Shown here: piece after piece, positions 11,478 through 21,874 of the stretch
Layout of the letters: the number at the start of each line of letters is the position of its first letter
Position numbering within the stretch: position 1 is the stretch's first letter
From: Xylogone sp. PMI_703
Lineage: Eukaryota; Ascomycota; Leotiomycetes
DNA: 64,000 nt
Assembly: GCA_021399445.1 (NCBI GenBank)
Contig: JAJTUQ010000002.1
Location: 6,572,001-6,636,000 of the forward strand
Direction: 5' to 3'
The notes under the pieces: model-generated
The model's database searches: none
The model's input: only the letters and a program-made list of their open reading frames with translations
Told to the model about the DNA's origin: nothing
Position numbers and translations under genes: made by a program

Positions 11478-12271
11478 GTCCTTCCTCTTTCTTTATCTAT
11501 CACAGTAAAAGGAAATCATATCGCATTCACTCTCATATTTTCCAATACCCATATTCAATTAGCTTTTTCACGTGCTCAATTTTCGTTGGAGTTAATTTTT
11601 TTCGGCTGGACTTTTACCGAGGAATGACTTTGTTGAGAAATGAGCTAGGTATGAGCCATCTTCGTCTGACGAAAATGATTGGCCAATGCACATCATTATG
11701 CACGCACTTTATGTATGCAGCTACGGCAGTTATTCACTTGTACAGTATTATTTATGTTATTATTAGTAAACACGGAAGACAACAAACGCGTAAACAAACA
11801 TTCAATGTTTACATCAATAGATAAACAAACTTCTCATTATGTACACGTCACGCCTCTCGTAGATCATCCAAATGAGAAATAATATTATGGTGGTCACATA
11901 TCAGATCAAAGAATTGTAAAACCTGCAGATTATGAACACAAGACATCCATTCTGATCCTATGCTATCTTATCTACGTGAACAATAAACCTTTTAAGAAAC
12001 ATCATCATTAGAATCACCAGAGCCTCGCACCCAGCTCTCAACTTGGCCAATATCCCATGCATTACATCCATTCCAATTTTCATACACACTCCCACCACAA
12101 GAAAACACCATCACCCATTTACATGTCACATATTATGAAAGGCATGACCCATGGGGACGTATACAGAGAGCCATCATTATCATATCGCCACGCTGTATCC
12201 TAGAAGGGATACAACTTGGTTACAAGGGTGTTACAGTGCTAGAGAGTAGCGAGAGAAAAAAGGTAACAAGC
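11478..12271. other. Intergenic, 3' flank of HEX1
   Basis: AT-rich sequence between the tRNA and the HEX1 stop. Its left-hand open frames (11414–11882) overlap the tRNA and are shadows. The right part is probably HEX1 3' UTR. Confidence 0.5.
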
Positions 12272-13043
12272 TTATAGACGAGAGCCGTGGATGACCTTCA
12301 TGTCAACAACGAGCTCACGGCCGTGGTCGGTGATGACCAAGGCACGGAGGCTGCCTCGGCCGCTGTGGAAGGCCTCGGAGAGACGCTCCCAGAGGTTGGA
12401 TTGGTCAAGGACACCGACGGCTTGCTTAACATCACCAGTCTCAGTCATGGCGACAACTGGAAGTATTGTTAGCGCAACCGTACAATAAAAGCTGTGGTCT
12501 TATCCACTCGATAGAAGAGACTTACTGGTGCCATCGTGCATGTCAAGAACACGGTATTGCTTGAAGACAGGGCCGAGCATGGTCTGGACAACAACGCTTG
12601 GGCTGGGGTGCTCAACGAAGCTGGACTCCTCATGCAGCTGCTTGGTGAAGAGGTCAACACCGAGGTAACGGTGCTGGCCAGTGGCAGCGGAGGTGGTGAT
12701 ACGGATGACCTGGCAAGGACGACCTTGGAGGATCAAGAGATCACCGATGCGGATGTGGTGGCATGGGATAGTGACAGTGTTGGGTGGGTATGGGGATCCG
12801 TTGGAGGAAGAGCCACTAGAGACAACGCTGCCAGATGGGCCAGACGATGTGTTGTTGATGTTAATGTCAATCTCCTCACGGTGAGTTGGGTGGATGAGAC
12901 GGTCAGCGGCACGAGCCAAGCTGTTGCGGAAGCCGTGGTGGTGGCCTGTAGGGACACATGAGTTAGCCAATGATGAATAGAATAGATTTAACAGCAAGCA
13001 AAGGGTGGACGCAACCCGTACCCTCGTCGTCGTAGTAACCCAT
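12272..13043 (-). CDS. hex1: HEX1, Woronin-body core protein (conserved part)
   Basis: Exons 13043–13022, 12945–12526 and 12456–12272 join in frame to 208 residues starting MGYYDDEG, as in Neurospora HEX-1. The fold is eIF5A-like (IPCHHIRIGDLLILQGRPCQ; TGQHRYLGVDLFTKQLHEES; PSVVVQTMLGPVFKQYRVLD). It ends in SRL, a PTS1 peroxisomal signal. HEX1 self-assembles into the crystalline core of Woronin bodies, peroxisome-derived organelles that plug septal pores after hyphal injury; the gene is specific to Pezizomycotina. A His-rich and Ser/Gly-rich stretch follows the first exon joint. The reading frame stays open upstream of this ATG, so longer isoforms are possible (next entry). Recognition is near certain. 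Confidence 0.97.
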
Positions 13044-14334
13044 TTTCTTAGATTCTTTGATACGGGGAGGTTCGACGGTCTCTTCAGTTACTTGGATCTT
13101 TTCCCGCTTGACAAGAGGCAGGAAACGAGGCGGATCGACAGTGGTCTCGGCGACGCGGGATTCCTGACGATAGCTTGGTTGCTCGAAACGAGAAGGAGGA
13201 ACGTCGACGGTGCTGTTGCTCACGCGGATGTCCTCACGGAAGTTTGGCTGGAAGCGAGGAGTGGCAGGAGTGTACTCGATAGCCTGGGTGACGCGTGGTT
13301 GTTCGCGGTAGTTAGGCTGGAAACGAGAACGAAGTTGACGTTCAGTGATGTCAATCTCAGAATCGGAGTTTCGTCGACGGTGACGGGGGATGTCAACTTC
13401 GATGTGAGTTGTGTTGGTTCTGGTATCGGGTCTATAAAAGGAAGGGTGTGTTAGTTCAATGTTTTGACTTGGGGGGCGGGAAGGGGTGTCGGTGTACGTC
13501 GCCATGTCAACAAGAGAGAGCAAGGCCCGGACCGACGGGGGTTAGGCGCCCCATGGGTCTTGCATGGGGGGCGCTGCGCTATCGGTGGGTCCACCCTCTC
13601 ATTGCTGACGGCTGAGACATTTTGGCAGCTGAATACGAGTTGTTTTGGGGTGGAGCTCCTGAGCAAAAAGCAAATTCCCGCCTTTTCTTTGCTGCAGCAA
13701 CCGCGTCTCTTGTGCGGTGGAGCTGGAAAGCTGGGGGAAGCTCTTTTCCCAAAAAGCTGTCCCCAAAACAACCCAGATATTCAAATTTCCCTCCGAAATC
13801 CAACTGGATTTCTCTTGGAAAGATTTTGCTTGCCAGAGCTCGCAATTCGTGTTTGAAGGGATATGAAGGTTCAATGGCTGCGCAAACTCACCTGAATTCC
13901 TCTCTCACGCGAATCTCCTCTCGGCGACTCGGACGGTGATGACGGTCCTCTTCACGGGTGATGAAAACTTCTTCCTGCTTGAACTGCTGCTCCTGACGCG
14001 GAGGAAGACTGGCGGTATAGGAAGAGTATTGGTCTTCCCGTCCGAGGCGCTCTGGTGCAGTTGCGAGGATCTCACCCTCGATTCGAGTCTTGGTGGTGGT
14101 AGTAGTGGTTTGGACACCGGCGTCGCTCCTGTAGGACGACGGGAAAAGGCTGAAGGGGATCGGGACTCGGGCGTCAAAGTCCAGGTTGACCGATTTCTGC
14201 CAGTGCGAGAGATTCTCTTCTCGAATGCCTTTCGACTCGCCGAAAGGAAGACAAGAAGGGGTCTCTTGCTTCTGTGGGTGTTGAAAGAGGTGGAGGAAGG
14301 AGCGTGCGGTGCTACGCTTCTCGACTCTGGTCTT
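13044..14334 (-). CDS. hex1: HEX1 N-terminal extension exons (long isoform), start unresolved
   Basis: The frame leading into MGYYDDEG is open back to 13431, where an intron acceptor follows a CTAAC branch point (CTTTTATAG). Upstream, an exon ending at 13892 with a GTGAGT donor joins in phase (REEIRVREEF then R-PDTRTNTTH). That exon's frame is open to about 14334 but has no ATG, so at least one more 5' exon or another start is needed. An alternative start at 13505 (MATYTDTPSRPPSQNIEL) reads through the acceptor into the same frame. The extension is Arg/Pro-rich, probably disordered, and holds four imperfect ~22-residue repeats of the type RF-x-P-x-[YF]-RE-x2-RV-x3-TV-x2-PP. N-terminally extended, alternatively spliced HEX1 forms are known in other fungi; which forms exist here is inference. 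Confidence 0.7.
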
Positions 14335-16734
14335 TCAATTGAGCGAAGTAGAGAGGATTGGGGAAGAGCTGTGTAGTGCAGATGGAGAAGGAAAGATCAA
14401 AATCAAGAGGGGAGAAGTTGGATCTTGAGGCGGTAGAAATAAGAGGAGCAGAGCAGGGGAAGGAAGTGGGACGCTGCACGGTTCATAAGTTGCTTTGTTG
14501 TTGACTCGCGTTTGTTTACGTGCTAAATTAGGCGAGCTGTCTCACATGAACTGGGCCGGCTGCTGCTCTCTGCGCTATTCTCTGCCCTTCTGCCCCTGGG
14601 CGCACGCCCAGACACTCAAGACCACTCTTCCCAACCACCCCCATGGCGCTATTACCTGCGCTCCATAGTACACAAACTACCCAAAGGAGAAGTGACCGCA
14701 AATCAACAAATTTCAGCTACTCCACCTGCTGCCACAACAAGGTTGGTCGTGCTTGTCGAGCCTGTCACTGCTTACCCTTTACCTGCCTCTGCTGATGACT
14801 GGTGCGGTATCAGGTCGGTGTTGTTTACATTATTGGACGGCGTGTTGTGCTCATTGGCCTTCTCGTCTGCGTGGTGGTTGGGGAAATACCACAATGGGGA
14901 CCTCGGCGGCCTCTCCCAGCCACGAGCTTTGCGCTGCTCTGGCCCATCACCGCCCATGGCTCGATGGCTCTGGTCCATACGGAGTAGCATCCTTCGACCT
15001 TTATCCGACCCGCCTGTAGTGCTCTGTGCCAGTGCCAGCCCGTGTCCGGCGGGTGCAACTCGTCATCGCCAATCCCACGGTTCTCCCCAGCCTTCGCACT
15101 TTATCTCTGGGCCAGCGAGAAGCAGAGGCCTCAGCCAGAACAAAGCCTGGAGTCCAGTCCGCCAGGGAGCTCGAGCTCCGGGAAAATGCTGGTGGCCGGG
15201 ACGGAAGCATGCGCCTGCGTGCAAATCGTTGTCGTGGACCATCCACATTGGATAGCACTGATACCTGCCCAATCGATATCGTCAATCGCTGCGGTGCGAC
15301 CGTATCGTGCGCAAGTCTGCGGGCTGGACGGAGCTCCAGGCTTCATGCTGCTGCCGCTGCTGCTCACCCCGTGCAGGAAAGATGGCTGGAGGCGTGGGAT
15401 CCTCAATGCTGCTGCCCCGTCTTTCCATCTTCTTCAACCTTGGGGCTTCTGTGTTTCTCCCTGGGTCCCCTAAGCTCCCGGATGGCTGGGCGGGTTTTGG
15501 CCGAGGTCCAACTACCTGGAGCAAGATCAGGGGAAATACGATGCCGGTCGCCATGTCGCCATGGCAACGGATAGCTAGCGTTGCAATCTTCATTCTGCCG
15601 AACGGACTGGACCCGGAGCTGGACGTGGCTGGGGGAAGCTTGTGCACGGACCATTAGTGGTAATTGCCGTGGAGATCGATGATCGCATGCTGTTGTTGTT
15701 GCCTGAGGATACACAGCTGCTCAGGATCGACGCCATTGTCGCAATCCAAAACCCGCCGTGTCTGCAGCAACGAGGATGGTGCAGTGGAACTCGCAGCTAA
15801 CCTTGCTGGCTGGATGAGGGCTTCTCATCTGCATCCTATGGAGTATGCAAGAGATCTTGATCTGTCTCTGCTGGACGGGAGTCCCGATTACAACGTTTAC
15901 TGTGCGACAAAGTGCAGTAGTAGAAGAGGGCCCTTGAAAGCTGCCAGCGGTATGGAATTGGTAGTTGCGTTACCAGTATGTTGGGAACTAAGAAAACTGT
16001 CCTGTCATCATCAATACTTACAAAGCAGTAAATACTGTAGTACACAGTAGATACAGTGGCTGTACCTATCAAATCCCAAATTGTCACATTGTTTCTGCTG
16101 ACTGTAACACCTGCGTGAGGAGGATGCATTACCCGATTTGCCAATAACTGCCCTCTCTCCACAATTACGCTCATTATTTAATTTAATTGTCCCGTTCAGT
16201 ATGCGAAGGATTCTCCGCATATTACAGTGCAGTATCAGCATGTGTTTATGAGTAAACAAACAGTTTCATCATTGGTTCTGTATTTGCTTTTTGGCATTCA
16301 TTTCATCAGAATGTCCTTGGTATGACCTACCCTACCAGCAAGCTAATACTCCGTAAATGTGTGACAAAAGCAAAAGCCTCCACAAGCTCCCCGACCTATG
16401 GCGCCAGAATCCAAACGTGATCTACACCCCAGATCAGACTACTTGCTGGTACTGTAATTATTGCCTAGGCACAATGAATGTTTTCTTTTTGTCATTGTTT
16501 GTTGACGTCGTTGCTGAAAGCACGGTACGGAAATCCATCAATGCTTACGGTTATCTCAACGTCCGCTGTTGAAGTCGGGACCATCGTAGTAGTTACCGGT
16601 ACTACGGTACAATCGATATGGGCTTCTCCATCCATCGCGAGATCCATCTTTTTATATTGAATAGTGCCAGATAATCGAAAGGTCCACTTTGAATATACAG
16701 TAGTCAATTATTACTCTGGCATAGGTGGATTTTG
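14335..16734. other. Intergenic, HEX1 promoter side, no supported gene
   Basis: About 2.4 kb. The left part is more GC-rich than its surroundings and contains many overlapping open frames on both strands (for example 15026–15574 and 15282–15647) with no shared frame, domain or splice pattern, as expected of chance in GC-rich DNA. It should contain the HEX1 promoter and 5' exon. From about 16.0 kb the sequence becomes AT-rich and enters the accessory stretch. Confidence 0.45.
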
Positions 16735-16937
16735 AAAGAGTTTGTACTGCGTACATATGGGACTCTGATGTCTTTATGGTGTTGAGTTCACCAACAAAGG
16801 GGAGAAATAATGCATCCTGTTCTCTTGCATCTTGGACACAGAAGATTGAGAAAGACCTCTATCAATGGAAACACAGTCAGGCTTTCAACGAAATCAAGCA
16901 TCTTTCCACTTGAGTTCATGATATTCATGATGAAGGT
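16735..16937 (+). pseudogene. Frameshifted relic of the BTB gene at 35.6 kb
   Basis: The segment from about 16784 to 16937 matches 36100–36259, the 3' part of the intact BTB gene, nearly base for base: GAGTTCACCAAC, CAGAAGATTGAG, CAGGCTTTCAA, and CCACTTGAGTTCATGATAT followed by TATGATGAAGGTA in one copy and CATGATGAAGGTA in the other. Upstream similarity fades at about 16735. The relic carries single-base insertions and deletions and lacks 12 bases between QKIE and KDLYQW, so no single frame survives. The 5' part encoding the BTB core is absent or unrecognisable. It is a degraded partial duplicate, not a working gene. Confidence 0.8.
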
Positions 16938-17729
16938 ACTCTACGAAGTACTCTACCTCGGTTAACCCCTATTTACATCGACAACCCGCTGATATGCAGT
17001 AGTCAACCACATGATTTTATGTCTTTATCCACGCATTGAGGAATATACAGCATCTTATGAAACTGATTTTTTCCATTGTCAATTTACTTGCTGTTGTCAA
17101 CTTTTCTTTCCCCCCCTTTTTCTGTGAGATTGGATCCAGGGGTTCTGCCCAATCCAGCACCTTTATGGTACAACACCACAGCACGGTCTTGATAACCGTC
17201 TTGCTTTACCAGAAGGCGGATTCCCTCCATGATGTAGCCTAGCTATTCCATATGCTGTCTGTTGGTGACGACCCATAGGTCCTCCTCCACCACGTGGAGG
17301 AAAGAAGTAGACAGATTATCGGCCTCGGAATCGCGCCTGATACTGATGCATGATTTATGATATGACAACACCCATGGATCCATTCCTAGATATGTATGCG
17401 ACAGTCAAAGGCTCACTGCATGTTCCCCTGATCCCTCTTGCTCCGAGTCATGATCGTGGACCTCGTTTTTGGGACGATATCTGTCGAGATAAGTTTTTGA
17501 CATTGATCTCATTTCGACGGGTATGTTCTGGCACTCTTAGATAGCATGGAAAACTTTTCTGAGCTTTTTAACTATCTTTGGGTGCCCGCTTTCCATGTTT
17601 TGTTCTCCTTCGACCTAGTGCTTGATAAAGCTCGCAAGGCAACCCGTTATGCCCTGGAGCCCTACTTAAAGCCCCTCGTCTGATAGCAGACTTGTTAGAG
17701 CTGAATTAATTTGAGCAATCTGACTATGA
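16938..17729. other. Intergenic, possible further relic sequence
   Basis: AT-rich with no supported gene. An open stretch at 17350–17544 (GSLHVPLIPLAPSHDRGPRF) looks more protein-like than its surroundings, but I recognise no family and it is cut by a stop. Confidence 0.4.
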
Positions 17730-18119
17730 CTATCTTCTACGTGATGGGAATTTGTAATCTGCGAGCCATAATTCCACAAAGCCAACACGTAATAGAGTTT
17801 CGCCTGGTTTCAATGGTTCCATTTTCACAAATATTACAGCTCCAATGCGGCCTTCTGAGCCCTCTAGTAACAGCGTTGTGTCGTATAACAGATCATCATA
17901 TATTTCTGAATACCCAACCTCAATAGCTATGGTAGGCCACTGCCTATTACTGGCGTAAAGGGCTGCATCAGGAGTTTTACGACTGTTGAGCATCTTAGTT
18001 ATCGTAATTGAAAAAGCATAATAAATATGGAGCATTTTACCATTGGTTATATAGCCAGAGGAAATCCGACAGTGTCGCTTCTGGTATGAGATCGAAAGCT
18101 TCCTTGGATACATGGCCAC
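17730..18119 (-). pseudogene. PD-(D/E)XK nuclease-like fungal protein fragment
   Basis: The C-terminal ~95 residues read PDAALYASNRQWPTIAIEVG, then YSE, a helical segment, LLEGSEGRIGAVIFVKMEP and GFVELWLADY. The order PD … E-V-G-YSE … V-x-VKM follows the PD-(D/E)XK-like hypothetical protein family common in filamentous fungi. The part upstream of MLNSRKTPDA could not be joined in frame: a GT donor and CTAAG acceptor around 18060–17995 would shift the frame. I therefore call it a fragment, although a missed exon structure could make it a real gene. No substrate is known for the fungal family. Recognition is from motif spacing only. Confidence 0.45.
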
Positions 18120-18882
18120 CTTTCATCGTATTTACCTAGTCGGAGAACCAGCAATAACAACTTGCCTGGACGAAGGAAGGTGCGGAAACCCTTAATAGTC
18201 GCTTTGACGGTATATAGGTGTACCGATAGTGTACGTTAATAATTAATCATTTGAAGATGTGGAGCTATATTTTACTTCAATCTCTCTTTCTCCAGCAAGG
18301 ATGCTGCGAGATCTCACTATAAATCAAGGGAAGAGCTTCGGGGCATGGTGGGTCACAAAATGCTGGATTGATGAAATGATTGCATTGTAGAGGTTGGAAC
18401 ACATGGTAAGTTTATGGAAGGTGAGAAAATGCAAGCTTTGATATGGATGCTTGTATGAGTCAAGTGTATCCCAGTTGTTGAGCTTTATAGGCGCCTTCAG
18501 TTGATGGGGTATCGGGGTGAATATGGTAGGTATTGAATACTTTTATTATATAACTTCATTTCCTTATTCACTTATCTCTCAAATTTCAACAACATGAGCT
18601 CTAAAGTTTTCTATTGTGAAACACTATATTGAATTTTAGATTCACTATGAAGGAGAGAGAAATTAGAAGAGGCGGATATACAAAATGTGTTGATCATTTA
18701 ATATAAGTACAATCTCAAACCAAAAAAGTAAAATATTTAAAGAAATGCAAAAGCATAGTGAACTTGGCTATGATACGTTCGATCCATTCTCATAACTCGT
18801 TCTTCCTAGAAAGTGGCAAGTGCCGATAGCTCCAGAGTGCAGTGAAATGAAATACAGCAATGACAGCAATGGCCTTCTAAGT
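18120..18882. other. Intergenic, nothing recognised
   Basis: AT-rich spacer without open frames above background. It could contain lost 5' sequence of the nuclease-like fragment. Confidence 0.5.
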
Positions 18883-19597
18883 TTAGAAAACCATTCTCAT
18901 TTTCTGTTGACCGCCAACAGCCCATTCGCTTCTCCGGAAAACATTTCTGCATATTGCCCGGATTTCATGCTGCCTTGCTGCTGTCATTTCTTGCCTGGGG
19001 CCTGTATCGTTAGTCTGATCCCCTGGGAAGCACCCTGCTTCCTCTATTTTCTTGACAAACCTAGAGAATTGCGACAGGCCGTCGGCAGTATTGTGGATTT
19101 CCCCAGATATGTCCTCGAGGCTTGGACACGCGCTGATAGAATCGTATTTGTCATAGTCGAAGTCTATCAGATGGACCTCTGGTAACTCATTATCTAGGTA
19201 CGAGAAATCCCATTGCCCGTCCTGGTCCTCGCAGTTGAGAATCAGCAAAGCTATTGATTACAATATTAGCTTGTAAACTAGATCCCAGAAGAAATATGAA
19301 AAGACACCAACCCATGGCAAGAAAATCCTGGAGCTCTATGAGCATATTCGTAACATCTCGAATCAGAGTCTCATGGTCACTAATGCGATACGCCAGGGAG
19401 CTTGTCAGTTCGGCTTCATGGAATGCCCCGCTATTATTCGCCCATGCTTCATAGGCTTGGAAGTCCTGGCTGACTCCTTCCAGAAAGCTTTCGATCTCTG
19501 CCGTCGGCTCTTTTGAGTATTCAAGGACCGAAGTAAATAGACCATAGCATGCCTTGGCGCGTTCGGCAATAGATGAAGCGGAGTAATCTACAATCAT
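18883..19597 (-). CDS. Small helical protein, N-terminal domain type of fungal signalling/NLR-like proteins
   Basis: Exon 19597–19312 and exon 19250–18883 join across a GT–AG intron (…QDFLAM-ALLILNCEDQDG…) to 217 residues. The first ~95 residues (SIAERAKACYGLFTSVLEYS; FQAYEAWANNSGAFH; LIRDVTNMLIELQDFL) resemble the all-helical domain found at the N-terminus of many fungal C2H2, NACHT and HeLo-like proteins. The second half has an acidic stretch (EVHLIDFDYDKYDSISACPS) and basic helices. No effector domain follows, so this is a stand-alone form or the 5' remnant of a larger gene. The function is unknown; similarity is by pattern, not search. Confidence 0.6.
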
Positions 19598-20540
19598 GGT
19601 GTTGTTGACTAAACTTAGTGAAGTGAATTTTTGTTTTCTGTATTTGAGCTTGGAAAGTTATGTAGTGAGTCTTGTGGAATTAGGGTCTGTTTAAAAACGA
19701 GTGAGGGAGAAAGGGGAAAGAGTTGGTGGACTTATATGCTGGATTATGAGAATAGACTGGGTAGTTGCATGCTGATTGTGAGAACCAGTTGGTATTGATA
19801 TGCCATAGCGCCGGATTACAGTTAATTCTGCTATGCCTGTGGATGTGCCGGTCTGAGACCAAATTACCATTTCGGCTGATGCTTATGGGCTTTGTATACA
19901 TCATACCTATTTGAACCAGCAGTCGGGATCTAAGGTGAGAAAATATATATTCTCCAAAATTGAGATTTGACAATGAAATATTCACTTCAACTGGAAAACT
20001 ATTGTTGTGTGTTCGGCATCAGTGTACCTGATATGCGCTCTTTTGTGACCATATGAAGATATGACGTGCTTACCTCCGTTTTAGCCTTTGAGCTAACGAT
20101 TAACTTTTAGGTTTTATCTTGTCTAACGATTTTCTTTGTGTTGCTTTTTAGTAGGGTTATGAAACGGTAAGGTGCCATGGTCAATGGTCTAACTAAGAAA
20201 TATATCCCTCACAGAATGTCTTGGTTATTTCTTCTGGCTCTTGTTAAACTAGACATTATTCAATATTTCTCGAAGGTTCATTTGCTAGTTTAGCCATGTT
20301 CATTATGGATTTATGGGAGAGTGTCCATCTCTTTGGAATGCAGTACGTCCACGGAACTGATACGTTCAAAGACCACAGACAAATACGGAAAGGAGAGAAA
20401 ATCATAACTAATAACTGATCAAAGGAAATACGGCATATTGACCGAGTTGACTGTAGCTAATGCAAGATATAGATAATGCTCACCCGAGATCCTAGATACA
20501 GTTTAACAGTAGATGGCTTGTCCAAGTGACATCATTTTCA
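19598..20540. other. Intergenic, nothing recognised
   Basis: AT-rich spacer inside the accessory stretch. Open frames here (e.g. 19680–19985) show no domain or splice signals. Confidence 0.5.
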
Positions 20541-21200
20541 TCATCCAAACAAACTATCTAGAAATCTCCCCCATAGCGATTTCCTTTTCTTCCGCCTCCC
20601 CATCGCATAGCGGCTTCCATGTTCCATCTCCGCAGCAGTCATATATGCAGGCTCTGAATGTCTCGACCTGGGCACCATCCTTGTTCTGTACCAATCCCTA
20701 AACTCGGTCCTCAAGAGACTCCGTACTTTGCTCTGATCACTTAGTATCCTATCGGCGAGCTGGAGATGTTCCGACGTGATAGGACATTCATTGGCAATGC
20801 CTCTGGCGTTCGGATACTTAGGGTGTGGTGCAACTCGTTTGGCGTGAAGGTATCTTAGAAGCTCTACATAAGCCATGTGGCTCACTTTCGAGATATAGAA
20901 TACCTCCCCCAGGCCGTCTAGGTGGATGAGAGTCGTGATAGATGTGGTGGTAGGCATGTGGTTGTCATGCATAATGCTAACGAATAGCTCAAATGCTTGC
21001 ACGTCTGCATTGGGGAAGTAGAGCCCCTTGCGCAGATGGCCCTTTGATGTGACGAGGGCGTCGGCAAAGTAAGCAGATTGGGAGATTAGGATACTACGGC
21101 TGAGAGTAAAGGATTTGCGGCTCGAGCCAACTTGTATTGTCACTATGTCCGTTTTGTTAAGGGGTAACGCCATTATTCTTCTAGAGGACAGCGTCAGCAT
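20541..21200 (-). CDS. BTB/POZ domain protein
   Basis: Single open exon of 219 residues; an alternative start at 21173 (MALPLNKTD) is equally plausible. Residues ~18–120 carry the BTB pattern: DIVTIQVGSSRKSFTLSRSI, then LISQSAYFADAL, FPNADVQAFELFVSIMH and later helices. The C-terminus is basic (GRRKKRKSLWGRFLDSLFG) and could act as a nuclear or membrane-binding signal. Small fungal BTB proteins of this type are abundant and mostly uncharacterised; some BTB proteins are CUL3 adaptors. It is only distantly similar to the BTB protein at 35.6 kb. Confidence 0.75.
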   Translation of the reverse strand: MLTLSSRRIMALPLNKTDIVTIQVGSSRKSFTLSRSILISQSAYFADALVTSKGHLRKGLYFPNADVQAFELFVSIMHDNHMPTTTSITTLIHLDGLGEVFYISKVSHMAYVELLRYLHAKRVAPHPKYPNARGIANECPITSEHLQLADRILSDQSKVRSLLRTEFRDWYRTRMVPRSRHSEPAYMTAAEMEHGSRYAMGRRKKRKSLWGRFLDSLFG

Positions 21201-21874
21201 ATTCGATAGAGACAGGGTATGGAGAGATGCCAGATACTGCTGGATATAAGTGTTTATATGCTTTTGGTTATGTATTTTGAATCTCTGCTGACGACAAGTA
21301 GATATTCAGCTTGATAGTTCCTCGGTTGGACTATCAACTTTGTTATAAAATGGGGAGGAAGACCGCTGGCTTCATAGCTTATGTATTGAGAAAAGGCAGC
21401 CTTGAATGATCGAGTCTGAAACGGGCGATATTTGTGAACAAAGGCCATGCGGCTCCTATTTGAGAAACAAGACAATTATCATGTCCACTCGAACAAAGGA
21501 ACAATGGAATAACTAGCCATGTTTAACGATGTGCAGCCTGAGAGAACATCGTGGGAAGTTGGCAAGAGGCATTGAAGGTAATGTATTAGAGTTATATGGT
21601 AATCAAGGAATAAAGAAACTCCAACCTAGAAGATAGACTTCGAACTAATGTCTTATGACTAGACTAATACTTCCTAAGACGTTACTTCGATACTAATATC
21701 AGTATGGAACTAGCTCACTGGCGGATGAAATAAGACATCTATAAAGAAACGCTATAAAAAGCGACTACAATGAAGAAAGACGTTGCTCAGTTGCAATCAT
21801 GACTGCAGCAGTGGAACATTCCAAACCATTACCCAAAAATCAAATCCAGAAACAGTAAGGTTAGGATTGACATA
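21201..21874. other. Intergenic
   Basis: Spacer between the BTB gene and the bleomycin hydrolase 3' end. A 73-codon frame at 21254–21475 (minus) is not supported by a domain. Confidence 0.5.

Noticed and set aside
15026..15657. Several 100–180-codon frames on both strands
   Set aside because: GC-rich DNA gives long chance frames; none shows a domain, a splice pattern or a consistent frame.
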